A stretch of DNA of 64,000 nucleotides from Rhodopirellula bahusiensis (GTDB taxonomy: Bacteria > Planctomycetota > Planctomycetia > Pirellulales > Pirellulaceae): the NCBI RefSeq assembly GCF_002727185.1, contig NZ_NIZW01000032.1:1-64000 (forward strand). Reading direction: 5' to 3'. Below the pieces are notes generated by a model. The model made no database searches and was not told where the DNA came from. It saw only the letters and a program-made list of their open reading frames with translations. The translations under genes and the position numbers were made by a program. Position 1 is the stretch's first letter, and the number at the start of each line of letters is the position of its first letter. This document shows positions 42,183 through 50,424 of this stretch, one piece after another.

Positions 42183-43073
42183 ATGAAACGCAAGACTGCA
42201 AACCAATTCGATCAACGTGTTCTTGATCTGTACGACGACTTTGCTCACGGCCGATTGGATCGACGTGGCTACTTGAAAGGACTCGCAGCGTTTGCCGTGG
42301 GAGGAGTCACGGTTGAAGCACTCGAAGAGAGTCTCTCACCAAACTACGCGTGGGCTGAGCAAGTCCCCGCAACGGATCCGCGAATCAAGACGGAGACGGT
42401 CACATACGATTCGCCTGAAGGCGGCGGTCAAATCAGCGGCCTGCTGGCTCGACCCGCGACGGGTGAGAAGTTTCCCAGCGTGGTGGTGATTCACGAGAAC
42501 CGCGGATTGAATCCTTACATCGCTGATGTCGCGAGACGGTTGGCGGTCGAAGGTTTTCTCGCGTTGGCACCGGATGCTTTGTCACCGTTGGGCGGTTACC
42601 CCGGCAATGACGACGATGGTCGCGCGATGCAGAGGCGTCGAGACGGAGACGAAATGACGGAAGACTTCGTTGCTGCGGTCAAATGGATCGACACGCATGA
42701 GCTTTCGACGGGGAAGGTCGGCGCGGTCGGCTTTTGCTTTGGTGGAGGCATGGTCAACCAACTGGCGGTTCGATTGCCCGATGTTCTCGATGCTGGCGTG
42801 CCGTTCTACGGTCGTCAGCCGGATGCGGAGGATGTGGCCAAGATCAAGACTCCATTGTCGATTCAAAATGCGGAGCTTGACCGCCGAATCATGGCCGGTG
42901 CGGAAGCGTTCAACGAAGCGTTGAAAACGAACGGAGTGCCATATGAGTCACACGTTTATCCGGACGCCAATCATGGTTTCCACAACGACACCACGCCACG
43001 CTATGACGAGGCCGCGGCTGAATTGGCGTGGAAGAGAACGCTTGCCTGGTTCAATCGATATTTGAAGGTTTAG
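42183..43073 (+). CDS. Dienelactone hydrolase family protein (YghX-like)
   Basis: A 296-residue hydrolase. The N-terminus has [20 protein letters not shown], resembling a twin-arginine export signal though with a long leader. The catalytic domain shows [20 protein letters not shown] (conserved Glu), [20 protein letters not shown] with the nucleophilic Cys, [13 protein letters not shown] near the acid, and [20 protein letters not shown] with the His. These are the Cys-Asp-His triad features of the family. It stands alone between a propeller gene and the FecR gene; the substrate is unknown. Confidence 0.9.
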   Translation: MKRKTANQFDQRVLDLYDDFAHGRLDRRGYLKGLAAFAVGGVTVEALEESLSPNYAWAEQVPATDPRIKTETVTYDSPEGGGQISGLLARPATGEKFPSVVVIHENRGLNPYIADVARRLAVEGFLALAPDALSPLGGYPGNDDDGRAMQRRRDGDEMTEDFVAAVKWIDTHELSTGKVGAVGFCFGGGMVNQLAVRLPDVLDAGVPFYGRQPDAEDVAKIKTPLSIQNAELDRRIMAGAEAFNEALKTNGVPYESHVYPDANHGFHNDTTPRYDEAAAELAWKRTLAWFNRYLKV

Positions 43074-43159
43074 CATCGAACGCAAAATTGGTGACGCTAT
43101 GGGATCATCACCGTTCGATGCGTCGGTGAATTTCAACCCATGAAAACGCGAGCAAACAC

Positions 43160-44923
43160 TCAGTCAAAATCGACGAGTCGGCCGGAAGCTCGGATGTGCT
43201 TTCGGATCTCTTGCTTCGTCAGGGCTCGGTCGTAGAACGCGACTTCGTCGATCTGGCCAACGTAGGGGCGATAGTTCTTGGTCGGGTAAATTTGCCCAAT
43301 CAGAATCTGCATGTTCGCCGGAAGCGGAGCCTCATCTTCTTGCTGTGCCGCGAGATTCCCGTCAATCCAAAGCGACAACTCGTTGCCGGATTTGCGAGCC
43401 ACAACGTGCTGCCACACGCGAACTTGGTATGGATCCTCTGAGACCAGATTCGTCCCGTCCAACACCACTCCCGAAGGCGGTGTCCGGTGATTGAAACGAA
43501 TGCGGTTTGGCCCCAGTACCTTCAACGCATAGAACCATTCTCTCGCGAACGTTTCGAGCAACAGTGCTTGGTCATGACGCCCTTCTCGCCGCTCCACTGG
43601 ATCGACCAAGCAGATCATTTCGCCGTGGTGATACAGTTGCGGTTTGGCCCAGGCTTCAATCGTGTAGTTGTCCAGCGGTTTGGAGGGCCACAATGTTTCC
43701 GTCGTGAAGGCAGAGGCCGCATCGGTGAGTCCCAACTCCGCAACACGATTGCCGCGGTATTGCCGCCATCCCGGGTTGCCGACAACCGATGCGTGCAACT
43801 CGGGCAGTTTCCCTTCGTTCTTGACGTGCTGCGGGTAAGATCCTTCGAGTCCTTCGAAACGCCAGTAGATATCCGGTGACGATTCGAGAACGGCGCTGAC
43901 GTACTTCTCGTCCAGGCTGAGCGGATCAAAGGCGTTGGATCGAGCCGAAGCGAAGCTGGCCATGGATGCTTCGAACAGCACCACACCCGAGTCCATTTCT
44001 GTTCCCGTCGAAAGGCGGACCGCGTCGCCTTCTTCCAATCGGACATCGGAGGATCCGTAGGTGCTCAGCGGCCGAACGAAGGCTCGTCCCGAGAACAAAT
44101 GGACTTCATGCGAGTCCCCCAGAGAAACCAAACCAACGTAACTTTGCCCATCAACCGACACCAATCCGATTGGCGTGATGATCGACACCTGCTCACTGCC
44201 AAAGCCCAGTGATTTCGCGGTCAAGGTTCCGTGATTGAGACCGAGTTGACCATCGTCACGAATGAAGATGCTGGCGGGGCCTTCGATTCGCACCAAGGCT
44301 TCGTTGGGAGTCCCGTCGCCGGTTTTGAGTTCCGCGACACCCTCCACCAAATTCAGGACTTCGCCCTGATGAATGGGTTTCCCCAACGTTGGAACGGAGT
44401 TTCCACCATGTCCCCAAACGCAGGCGGTCATTGATACGATCTGAGGCGGTTTCACCTTCGCCGTTTGCATTGCAATGGGAGCGACTTCGCGAGCCGGTCT
44501 CGCGAGCGACCAAGCGAACGAACCAATCACCAAGTGACTCGCCGCCAACCCCACCAACCAATACGCTCGCGTCCAATTCAAGGAATGCGTTTCTGCTTGG
44601 GACCGACTGGGCCGCGATGCGACAACGGGTCTGGATCGTTCAGTGGTTGGCTCGGGGAACGCAGCGGTGTTGAAAGCTGGCGGCGCGGTGTGGTGAGAAT
44701 CTCGGCGTGCGCTCGACTGTTCTTCTTCAAGCGACAAGGAATTGGATGAGCCGACGTCGGTGAAAGCGCAGAGCTGATCGACCAGGCGAGCGGCTTCCTC
44801 GGCACCGCCAGGCAAATGAATCAGACGATTCAGCTCGATCGTTTCCGCTTCACTCAAGTCTTCGCTTTGGGACTTCAAAATCAGCGTGCGAAGCTCATCG
44901 AGTTGTTGGTCTTGCGAATTCAT
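43160..44923 (-). CDS. FecR / LamG-domain membrane protein, partner of the ECF sigma factor
   Basis: A 587-residue protein. Residues 1-45 are a cytosolic helical segment (LRTLILKSQSEDLSEAETIE), likely the sigma-contacting part; a membrane helix follows near residues 120-140 (YWLVGLAASHLVIGSFAWSL). Outside, a FecR-like sheet region (KPIHQGEVLNLVEGVAELKT, VSIITPIGLVSVDGQSYVGL, RLEEGDAVRLSTG) is followed by a C-terminal LamG/concanavalin domain (NYTIEAWAKPQLYHHGEMIC, YVGQIDEVAFYDRALTKQEI). The ATG at 44923 overlaps the sigma stop (ATGA) with AGGAGG seven bases upstream, so it is preferred to the ATG at 44929. It fits an anti-sigma regulator that senses a carbohydrate. Confidence 0.87.
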   Translation of the reverse strand: MNSQDQQLDELRTLILKSQSEDLSEAETIELNRLIHLPGGAEEAARLVDQLCAFTDVGSSNSLSLEEEQSSARRDSHHTAPPAFNTAAFPEPTTERSRPVVASRPSRSQAETHSLNWTRAYWLVGLAASHLVIGSFAWSLARPAREVAPIAMQTAKVKPPQIVSMTACVWGHGGNSVPTLGKPIHQGEVLNLVEGVAELKTGDGTPNEALVRIEGPASIFIRDDGQLGLNHGTLTAKSLGFGSEQVSIITPIGLVSVDGQSYVGLVSLGDSHEVHLFSGRAFVRPLSTYGSSDVRLEEGDAVRLSTGTEMDSGVVLFEASMASFASARSNAFDPLSLDEKYVSAVLESSPDIYWRFEGLEGSYPQHVKNEGKLPELHASVVGNPGWRQYRGNRVAELGLTDAASAFTTETLWPSKPLDNYTIEAWAKPQLYHHGEMICLVDPVERREGRHDQALLLETFAREWFYALKVLGPNRIRFNHRTPPSGVVLDGTNLVSEDPYQVRVWQHVVARKSGNELSLWIDGNLAAQQEDEAPLPANMQILIGQIYPTKNYRPYVGQIDEVAFYDRALTKQEIRKHIRASGRLVDFD

Positions 44924-45465
44924 GTCCATGCCTCCTCGACGGATCGGTCCACGCAGCGTGATAGCATGCCGTGAATCTTGCTCAGCTCTCGATAGATCGC
45001 GTGGGTGGATCGGCCTGCTTTCTCAGAGATCTCCGCGACGCTCAAACCTTCGAAATATCGCTGGCGAATCAAATCTCGATCGGGGTTGGACAGTTTCCGA
45101 ATGCACTCGGACAGCGCGGTTCGGCGATCAGTCAGCTCCGCCGAGATCGGCATGGCGGCTTCGGCCAACGATTCGATGGCCTCGTCGCTGAGAAGCTTGA
45201 TGCGGCGTTTCGATTCTCGGTACTTCAGTGTTTCGAAGTACGCCATGCGGGATGCCCAGGCGGAGAAGTTGCCGGATGGTTCGTATTGCGAGAACTTTTG
45301 CCACAAGACCATGCAGGTCAGTTGAAAGATCTCCTCCGCGTCATCCTGGCGGTTCATGGTCAGGATGCGAATGAACGACATGATTTTGCTGGAATGCATT
45401 GAGAGCAATCGAACGAATTCTTCTTGCGAGACTTCGTTGTTCGGTGGAGGAGATTGCGAATCCAA
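44920..45465 (-). CDS. ECF RNA polymerase sigma factor, planctomycete type
   Basis: A sigma factor of about 181 residues from a TTG start. Region 2 is FVRLLSMHSSKIMSFIRILT, then QDDAEEIFQLTCMVLWQKFS and FSAWASRMAYFETLKYRESK; region 4 is TALSECIRKLSNPDRDLIRQ, RYFEGLSVAEISEKAGRSTH and AIYRELSKIHGMLSRCV, ending in the DNA-binding helix-turn-helix. The same frame extends to a TTG at 45630, but those residues look random. The TTG chosen has GGGA eight bases upstream. Overlap with the FecR-LamG gene indicates a sigma/anti-sigma pair. Targets are unknown; nearby polysaccharide genes are candidates. Confidence 0.88.
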   Translation of the reverse strand: MDSQSPPPNNEVSQEEFVRLLSMHSSKIMSFIRILTMNRQDDAEEIFQLTCMVLWQKFSQYEPSGNFSAWASRMAYFETLKYRESKRRIKLLSDEAIESLAEAAMPISAELTDRRTALSECIRKLSNPDRDLIRQRYFEGLSVAEISEKAGRSTHAIYRELSKIHGMLSRCVDRSVEEAWT

Positions 45466-46106
45466 GGAATCATTCCCGTTTGCGATCGAGTGGAAGGTAT
45501 CACCAACTTTCCGGTGGCACTGTTCTTCTTCCCCCGACCCGAAGCATGTTTTGCGAAATTTTTGTGCGCTATTTTGAGTTGAAACCGGTTTCGTCGCAAA
45601 TTGCCGGCAATCTTTTGATTTTTGACGCAAAATCTTATACTCAGAGCGGCTTGTCTATAGATCGCCTGCAAGCCGCTCCGCTCGGTGGGTTCCTGGCAAC
45701 CAACCATCAATTTGTTGCCACTGCATCATGCATCGAGCTCGCTAGCGGTTTGCAGAACGAAAGCTTCGACGAAATGTGGACCAGACGGTGGTGAGGCACG
45801 GCTCGGCAATCAAAGCAGCATATTGAACGGTTAAGTCGCACGATCGAAAGGCGGCGTGCCCGTGCAGGGAGACGAGATTCGACAAGGCATCTCAGCGACA
45901 GAAGCTGACTCCCAATCACTCCGTGCCAACGAATCGATAAAAAAACATTTTTCGGATGATTTGCCGCAAAGCCTGGCTGCAAGGACGGGAATAGTCGCAT
46001 ACGAGCGGATTTGTGGTGGCTGGAACTGTGGTGCCTTCGTTTACCGCGTTCAGCATCCACACGCTCGTTTCACTCTTCTCTCTTATTCGATTTGGGATTG
46101 TCCAAG
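45466..46106. other. Divergent intergenic region between sigma factor and DUF1559 gene
   Basis: About 640 bases. No convincing gene is present. It must contain promoters for the sigma operon and probably the DUF1559 gene. A TTGACG/TATACT pair near 45622-45641 has the wrong spacing for a housekeeping promoter, so none is claimed. Confidence 0.35.
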
Positions 46107-47342
46107 ATGAAACGAAAGCATTCTGGCTTCACACTTGTTGAGCTGCTGGTGGTCATTGCGATTATCGGTGTGCTGGTAGGACTTTTATTGCCGGCTGTTC
46201 AAGCCGCACGGGAAGCAGCTCGCCGTATGAGCTGCAGCAACAACTTCAAGCAAATTGGGTTGGGCATCCACAACTATCACTCGGCTTACAACGGAATGCC
46301 AATTCATGGCACCGGGACGGACCGAGTCGGTGGCCAGCAGATCTATGCAGGCGACAACAGAACCGACAGCATCAACCGCCGCGGATCGTTCCTGATCAGC
46401 GTCCTTCCATTCATTGAACAGCAAGCATTGTGGGAGCAAATCAGCAACCCACTCGGTTTCAACGCGGACGGCTCCACGAGAGCGACTCCATGGCAAGCGA
46501 TGGGGCCCGGCGTGGCACGTATTGATTATGGACCTTGGGGAACAACAATTCCAACGTTCCGTTGCCCGAGTGATCCAGGCAGCGGTTTGCCATCGCTCGG
46601 CCGAACCAACTACGGTGCCTGCACCGGTGACTCGTCCGTAATGTCACGCGAAGGGCCCATCAATGTCACACTCGAATCGCGCGGCGCAACGGTTCCCTAC
46701 ACCGAAAACAATTCGACTTTGTCGCAGCGTTCACGCAAAGTCCACCGCGGAATGTTTGTCATGACCCGGCAAATGAAGTTCCGCGACACCCTGGATGGTC
46801 TCAGCAACACGATCATGTGTGGCGAATTGGCAACCGACCTTGGTGACCGCGACGTGCGAACGTCTTTCCCAACCGCCAACGCCTATAACGATCGCAGTGG
46901 ACACGGCCGAGCCGAATGTCGCCGCAACCCTCGATACATGGATCAATTCCATGATCCCGCGCGACCTCAATTTTGGATCGCTGCTGCAGGATCTTCCGTG
47001 AACGTTGCAAACTCTCGCGGTTACCGCTGGCACGACGCTGTGCACATGCATTCGCAAGTCCACACAATTTTGCCGCCTAACTCCGGCGTGTGCACGGGCG
47101 GATACACCAGTAACGATTCGAACGTCACCGTCTCGAGCCGTCACCAAGGTGGCGCACACGTTCTGATGGGCGATGGTGCGGTGAAGTTTGTCACCGACAG
47201 CATCGAAGCGGGTAACAGCAACCAAGCCATGATCTCCTATCACGGTTCGCCCGCAACGGTTGCTGGTGCTCAAAGCCCCTACGGATTGTGGGGAGCCTTG
47301 GGCACTCGTGCGAACAAAGAAGTCATCGACTCAGAGTTCTGA
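46107..47342 (+). CDS. DUF1559 protein with pseudopilin-type N-terminus
   Basis: A 411-residue protein. GFTLVELLVVIAIIGVLVGL (residues 7-26) is the type IV pilin/pseudopilin signal, cleaved after Gly, followed by the DUF1559 signature LLPAVQAAREAARRMSCSNN and FKQIGLGIHNYHSAYN. The C-terminus has the H-x-x-x-DG feature (GGAHVLMGDGAVKFVTDSIE) and SPYGLWGALGTRANKE. Such proteins are present in dozens of copies in Planctomycetes and are probably surface or pilus-like components. Start ATG 46107 sits seven codons before the Gly. A small lipoprotein follows after a hairpin, as with the second DUF1559 gene here. Confidence 0.95.
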   Translation: MKRKHSGFTLVELLVVIAIIGVLVGLLLPAVQAAREAARRMSCSNNFKQIGLGIHNYHSAYNGMPIHGTGTDRVGGQQIYAGDNRTDSINRRGSFLISVLPFIEQQALWEQISNPLGFNADGSTRATPWQAMGPGVARIDYGPWGTTIPTFRCPSDPGSGLPSLGRTNYGACTGDSSVMSREGPINVTLESRGATVPYTENNSTLSQRSRKVHRGMFVMTRQMKFRDTLDGLSNTIMCGELATDLGDRDVRTSFPTANAYNDRSGHGRAECRRNPRYMDQFHDPARPQFWIAAAGSSVNVANSRGYRWHDAVHMHSQVHTILPPNSGVCTGGYTSNDSNVTVSSRHQGGAHVLMGDGAVKFVTDSIEAGNSNQAMISYHGSPATVAGAQSPYGLWGALGTRANKEVIDSEF

Positions 47343-47364
47343 GTCAAAGTTGTCCATGTTTCGA

Positions 47365-47397
47365 AAGCCTCGCTACCGTTGGTGGCGAGGCTTTTTC
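47365..47397 (+). terminator. Rho-independent terminator after the DUF1559 gene
   Basis: AAGCCTCGC (47365-47373) pairs with GCGAGGCTT (47385-47393), with CC/GG extending the stem inside the loop; TTTTTCC follows. It lies 22 bases after the DUF1559 stop and before the lipoprotein gene, so it should at least reduce read-through. Confidence 0.85.
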
Positions 47398-47436
47398 CTT
47401 TCCTACTTTTGTCTTCAAAACCAGGTCTGTTTATCG

Positions 47437-47622
47437 ATGTTCAAGACACTTCGTTTGGCAATGTTGCTGCTTCCATTGGGACTCATCACAGCATGCGGAT
47501 CCTCCGAACCCACCAATGATCTGGCCGATTTGGACCAGTCCAAGATTGACGAATACAACGCGATGATCGCGGCGGAAGCGAAAGAAGCGACTGAAGCCGG
47601 TGACATCGGCAAAGGCGAATAG
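47437..47622 (+). CDS. Tiny lipoprotein paired with DUF1559 gene
   Basis: A 61-residue protein: hydrophobic signal LRLAMLLLPLGLITACGSSE with lipobox LITAC, then SSEPTNDLADLDQSKIDEYN and AMIAAEAKEATEAGDIGKGE. The E-Y-N-A-M-I-A-A-E-A segment recurs in the lipoprotein at 57381 (E-Y-K-E-M-V-A-A-E-E-A). Both are adjacent to DUF1559 genes. It may be a surface partner, but no function is known. A rho-independent hairpin separates it from the DUF1559 gene. Confidence 0.85.
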   Translation: MFKTLRLAMLLLPLGLITACGSSEPTNDLADLDQSKIDEYNAMIAAEAKEATEAGDIGKGE

Positions 47623-47667
47623 CCGATTTTCTCCCCGCCTCATCCCCACCCTCCTGAGTTCTACACC

Positions 47668-50142
47668 GTGAAGTACAGTCGAATTGTCGTTGGTTTCATT
47701 CTGTTGTTCGTTGCCGATACGCTTGCTCAAGCAGACGACACGTTGGCGACCATCACCAAACCGCAGTTTGACGCCAGTGTCGAGGAGGCGCGCGACAGCT
47801 TCCTCAGTCGTGGCTACACACCTCTGTTCAACGGCCAGGACCTGTCCGGTTGGCGGAATCCGTATCCCCACGGAGAAGCGTCCGTGGTGGATGGCGAAAT
47901 TCACCTGACGGCGGACAAGAAGTTCTTCTTGGTAACAGAGAAGAAGTACTCCAATTTTCGGCTGAGCGTTGACATTCATTTGCCCGAAGGACCATCCAAT
48001 TCGGGCGTGATGTTTCGCTGTCATGTGGACGAAGATGCGGAGAAGAAGGTGTACGGGTATCAGGCCGAATGCGATGGCTCTGAGAGACGTTGGTCTGGCG
48101 GACTGTTTGACGAAGCGAGACGCCGCTGGATTTGGCCAAGCACAAAAGGCCGTTCGACCAAGCAATTCCTTGCTCACGAAGAGGAGTCGAAAGACTTCTT
48201 TGCCGAACCACGTGTCCGTGACGCACTCAATCGCAACGGTTGGAATCGCTACACCATCACTTGCATCGATGATGTCATCACGATCGAACTCAACGGGGTC
48301 CAGACCGTTCGCTTTCGAGACGCGATGGATTCCAGCGGTTTCATTGGCATTCAGCACCACGGCGAAAAGGGACAAACCTATCGCTTCCGCAATCTGTTCA
48401 TCAAAGAGTTGCCATTGATCCCGGCGAGCGAACATGTGTCGCTGACCGAGCACGAACCCGTGTCGATCAAACGGATCAACGACAAAGTCACGCTGATTGA
48501 TTTCGGCAAGGTCGCGTTTGGGAACATCGTCATGCCTGTTCCCGCCGACGGACGCGGGACGGTCAACGTGCACTTTGGCGAGAAACTCAAAGAAGGACGC
48601 ATCGACCGAACTCCCCCCGGAACGGTTCGGTATGGAATGACGTCTGTGCGTCGAGGGCAGCAACGAGGCAATTGGATCGTGCCAACGCCCGTCGACGAAC
48701 GCAACATTCAACAATCGGGACGGATGAATGCGAATCCGCCCGCGGTCCTGACGCCATCCGCATGGCAGCCCGTGATGCCGTTTCGCTGGATCGAGATCGA
48801 AGGGCTCGAAGCAGATTTCGCGTTTGATCAAATTCGTCGACGTGCCGCATATTCAAACACATGGAACGATGACGCGAGCTCGTTTGAATGTTCCGATGAA
48901 ACACTCAATCGCATCTGGAATCTGTGCAAGTACAGCATCAAAGCCACCACCTTCGCGGGCGTTTACGTTGATGGTGACCGAGAACGGATCCCTTACGAAG
49001 CCGATGCCTATCTGAATCAGCTCAGCCACTATGCCACGGACGATCACGTCACCATGGCCGCTCGAACCTTTGACTGGTTGATGGAAAACGGCACGTGGCC
49101 GACCGAGTGGGCTCCACACATGGTTTTCATGGCTCATGCGGAATGGATGAACTCTGGAGACACAAAGTGGTTGCAACAACGCTACGAATCACTGAAGTCA
49201 AAAACGCTTTTGCATCGCAGCGCCGATGATGGACTGGTTCGCAGTGCTGAGCTGGATCGCAGTCGCCACGACATCGTCGATTGGCCCAAAAAAGAACGCG
49301 ACGGGTTTGTGTTCACCGAGATCAACACGGTCGTCAACGCCTTTCACATCGAGGCCCTGAAGCAAATGACCGAGATGGCAACGGCGGTGGGAAAGACCGC
49401 GGACGCGGATGCTTTCGTGGGCCGCGCCGATTTGGCCCAATCAGCCTTCCAAGCGACGCTGTTCGATGAAGAGGCTGGCATCTACCGCGACGGAATTGGC
49501 ACGGAACACAGCAGCATTCATGCGAACTTCTTTCCGTTGGCGTTTGGCTTGGTGCCCGACGAGAAACAGGCCGGCGTTGTCGAATGGCTGAAAACCAAAG
49601 GCATGGACTGCAGCGTGTATGCGGCTCAGTACTTCATGGACGCGTTGTTTCAAAACGGCGGCGAGCACAAGGCGTTGGCGTTGATGCTGGCCGATGGCGA
49701 TCGCAGTTGGAAACACATGGTCAACAGCGGAACCACCATCACCTGGGAAGCTTGGGAGATGAAGTACAAACCCAACCAAGATTGGAATCACGCTTGGGGT
49801 GCCGCACCAGCGAACCTCTTGCCGCGTCACGTGCTTGGCATCCAACCTGTCCGCCCAGGTTGGGAGCAAGTCCTCGTGCGTCCGTGCTTGGGCGACCTGA
49901 AATTCGCTCGCGGAAAAGTGCCAACCGAGCATGGCCCCATCCATGTGGACTGGAATCGCGAATCGGGTTTCAAGCTTTCCGTCGAGTTGCCCGAGGGAAT
50001 CACCGCAAACTTGGATTTACCTGATCTGGGCGACATGCAATCGGTTTCAGTCAACGGATCGCCTGTTTCCGTGACAAAAAAACAGAACCGATGGGTTCTC
50101 GATGGCGAATTCAGCGGCTCGATTTTAGTCGAGGCCAATTGA
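47668..50142 (+). CDS. DUF1080 / alpha-L-rhamnosidase-like fusion
   Basis: An 824-residue secreted protein (signal RIVVGFILLFVADTLAQA, GTG start). Residues about 45-255 are a DUF1080 domain (YTPLFNGQDLSGWRNPYPHG, ITIELNGVQTVRFRDAMDSS, HHGEKGQTYRFRNLFIKELP). Residues about 265-824 resemble GH78 alpha-L-rhamnosidases: FRWIEIEGLEADF, FAGVYVDGDRERIPYEADAY (acidic catalytic segment), WPTEWAPHMVFMAHAEWMNS, GTTITWEAWEMKYKPNQDWN, HAWGAAPANLLPRHVLGIQP and a C-terminal beta domain. It probably cleaves rhamnosides from a polysaccharide after binding it through DUF1080. First of a plus-strand degradation block. Confidence 0.87.
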   Translation: MKYSRIVVGFILLFVADTLAQADDTLATITKPQFDASVEEARDSFLSRGYTPLFNGQDLSGWRNPYPHGEASVVDGEIHLTADKKFFLVTEKKYSNFRLSVDIHLPEGPSNSGVMFRCHVDEDAEKKVYGYQAECDGSERRWSGGLFDEARRRWIWPSTKGRSTKQFLAHEEESKDFFAEPRVRDALNRNGWNRYTITCIDDVITIELNGVQTVRFRDAMDSSGFIGIQHHGEKGQTYRFRNLFIKELPLIPASEHVSLTEHEPVSIKRINDKVTLIDFGKVAFGNIVMPVPADGRGTVNVHFGEKLKEGRIDRTPPGTVRYGMTSVRRGQQRGNWIVPTPVDERNIQQSGRMNANPPAVLTPSAWQPVMPFRWIEIEGLEADFAFDQIRRRAAYSNTWNDDASSFECSDETLNRIWNLCKYSIKATTFAGVYVDGDRERIPYEADAYLNQLSHYATDDHVTMAARTFDWLMENGTWPTEWAPHMVFMAHAEWMNSGDTKWLQQRYESLKSKTLLHRSADDGLVRSAELDRSRHDIVDWPKKERDGFVFTEINTVVNAFHIEALKQMTEMATAVGKTADADAFVGRADLAQSAFQATLFDEEAGIYRDGIGTEHSSIHANFFPLAFGLVPDEKQAGVVEWLKTKGMDCSVYAAQYFMDALFQNGGEHKALALMLADGDRSWKHMVNSGTTITWEAWEMKYKPNQDWNHAWGAAPANLLPRHVLGIQPVRPGWEQVLVRPCLGDLKFARGKVPTEHGPIHVDWNRESGFKLSVELPEGITANLDLPDLGDMQSVSVNGSPVSVTKKQNRWVLDGEFSGSILVEAN

Positions 50143-50424
50143 ACGAGCCCTCAGAGCATCTATGATCATCTTGGCGACGGCAGTCTATACGTTTAGCTGC
50201 CGTCCCAAGTCCCACCACAACGACCCACCTCCGCAGGCTCCCCGCCTGCATCGTCAACGCATTCAACATGTTCGTTGCATCAGCCCGAGTGAACCGCTCG
50301 AGCAAGCCGTTCCATGCATGACGCGATCGAAAGCGGCGTTTGATCGACACCAAGCCCTGGTCCAATCGAAGGTCAGCTTGGAACGACGCCAACTTGTTTC
50401 CTCCCACCCATTTGCAAAGCCACC
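50143..50424. other. Short intergenic stretch between two fusion genes
   Basis: About 280 bases between the rhamnosidase fusion and the dehydrogenase-cytochrome fusion. Nothing recognisable was seen; it may hold a promoter for the downstream gene. Confidence 0.3.

Noticed and set aside
47431-48831. Minus-strand frame of 466 codons
   Set aside because: Antisense to the DUF1080-rhamnosidase fusion and the small lipoprotein, both well supported.
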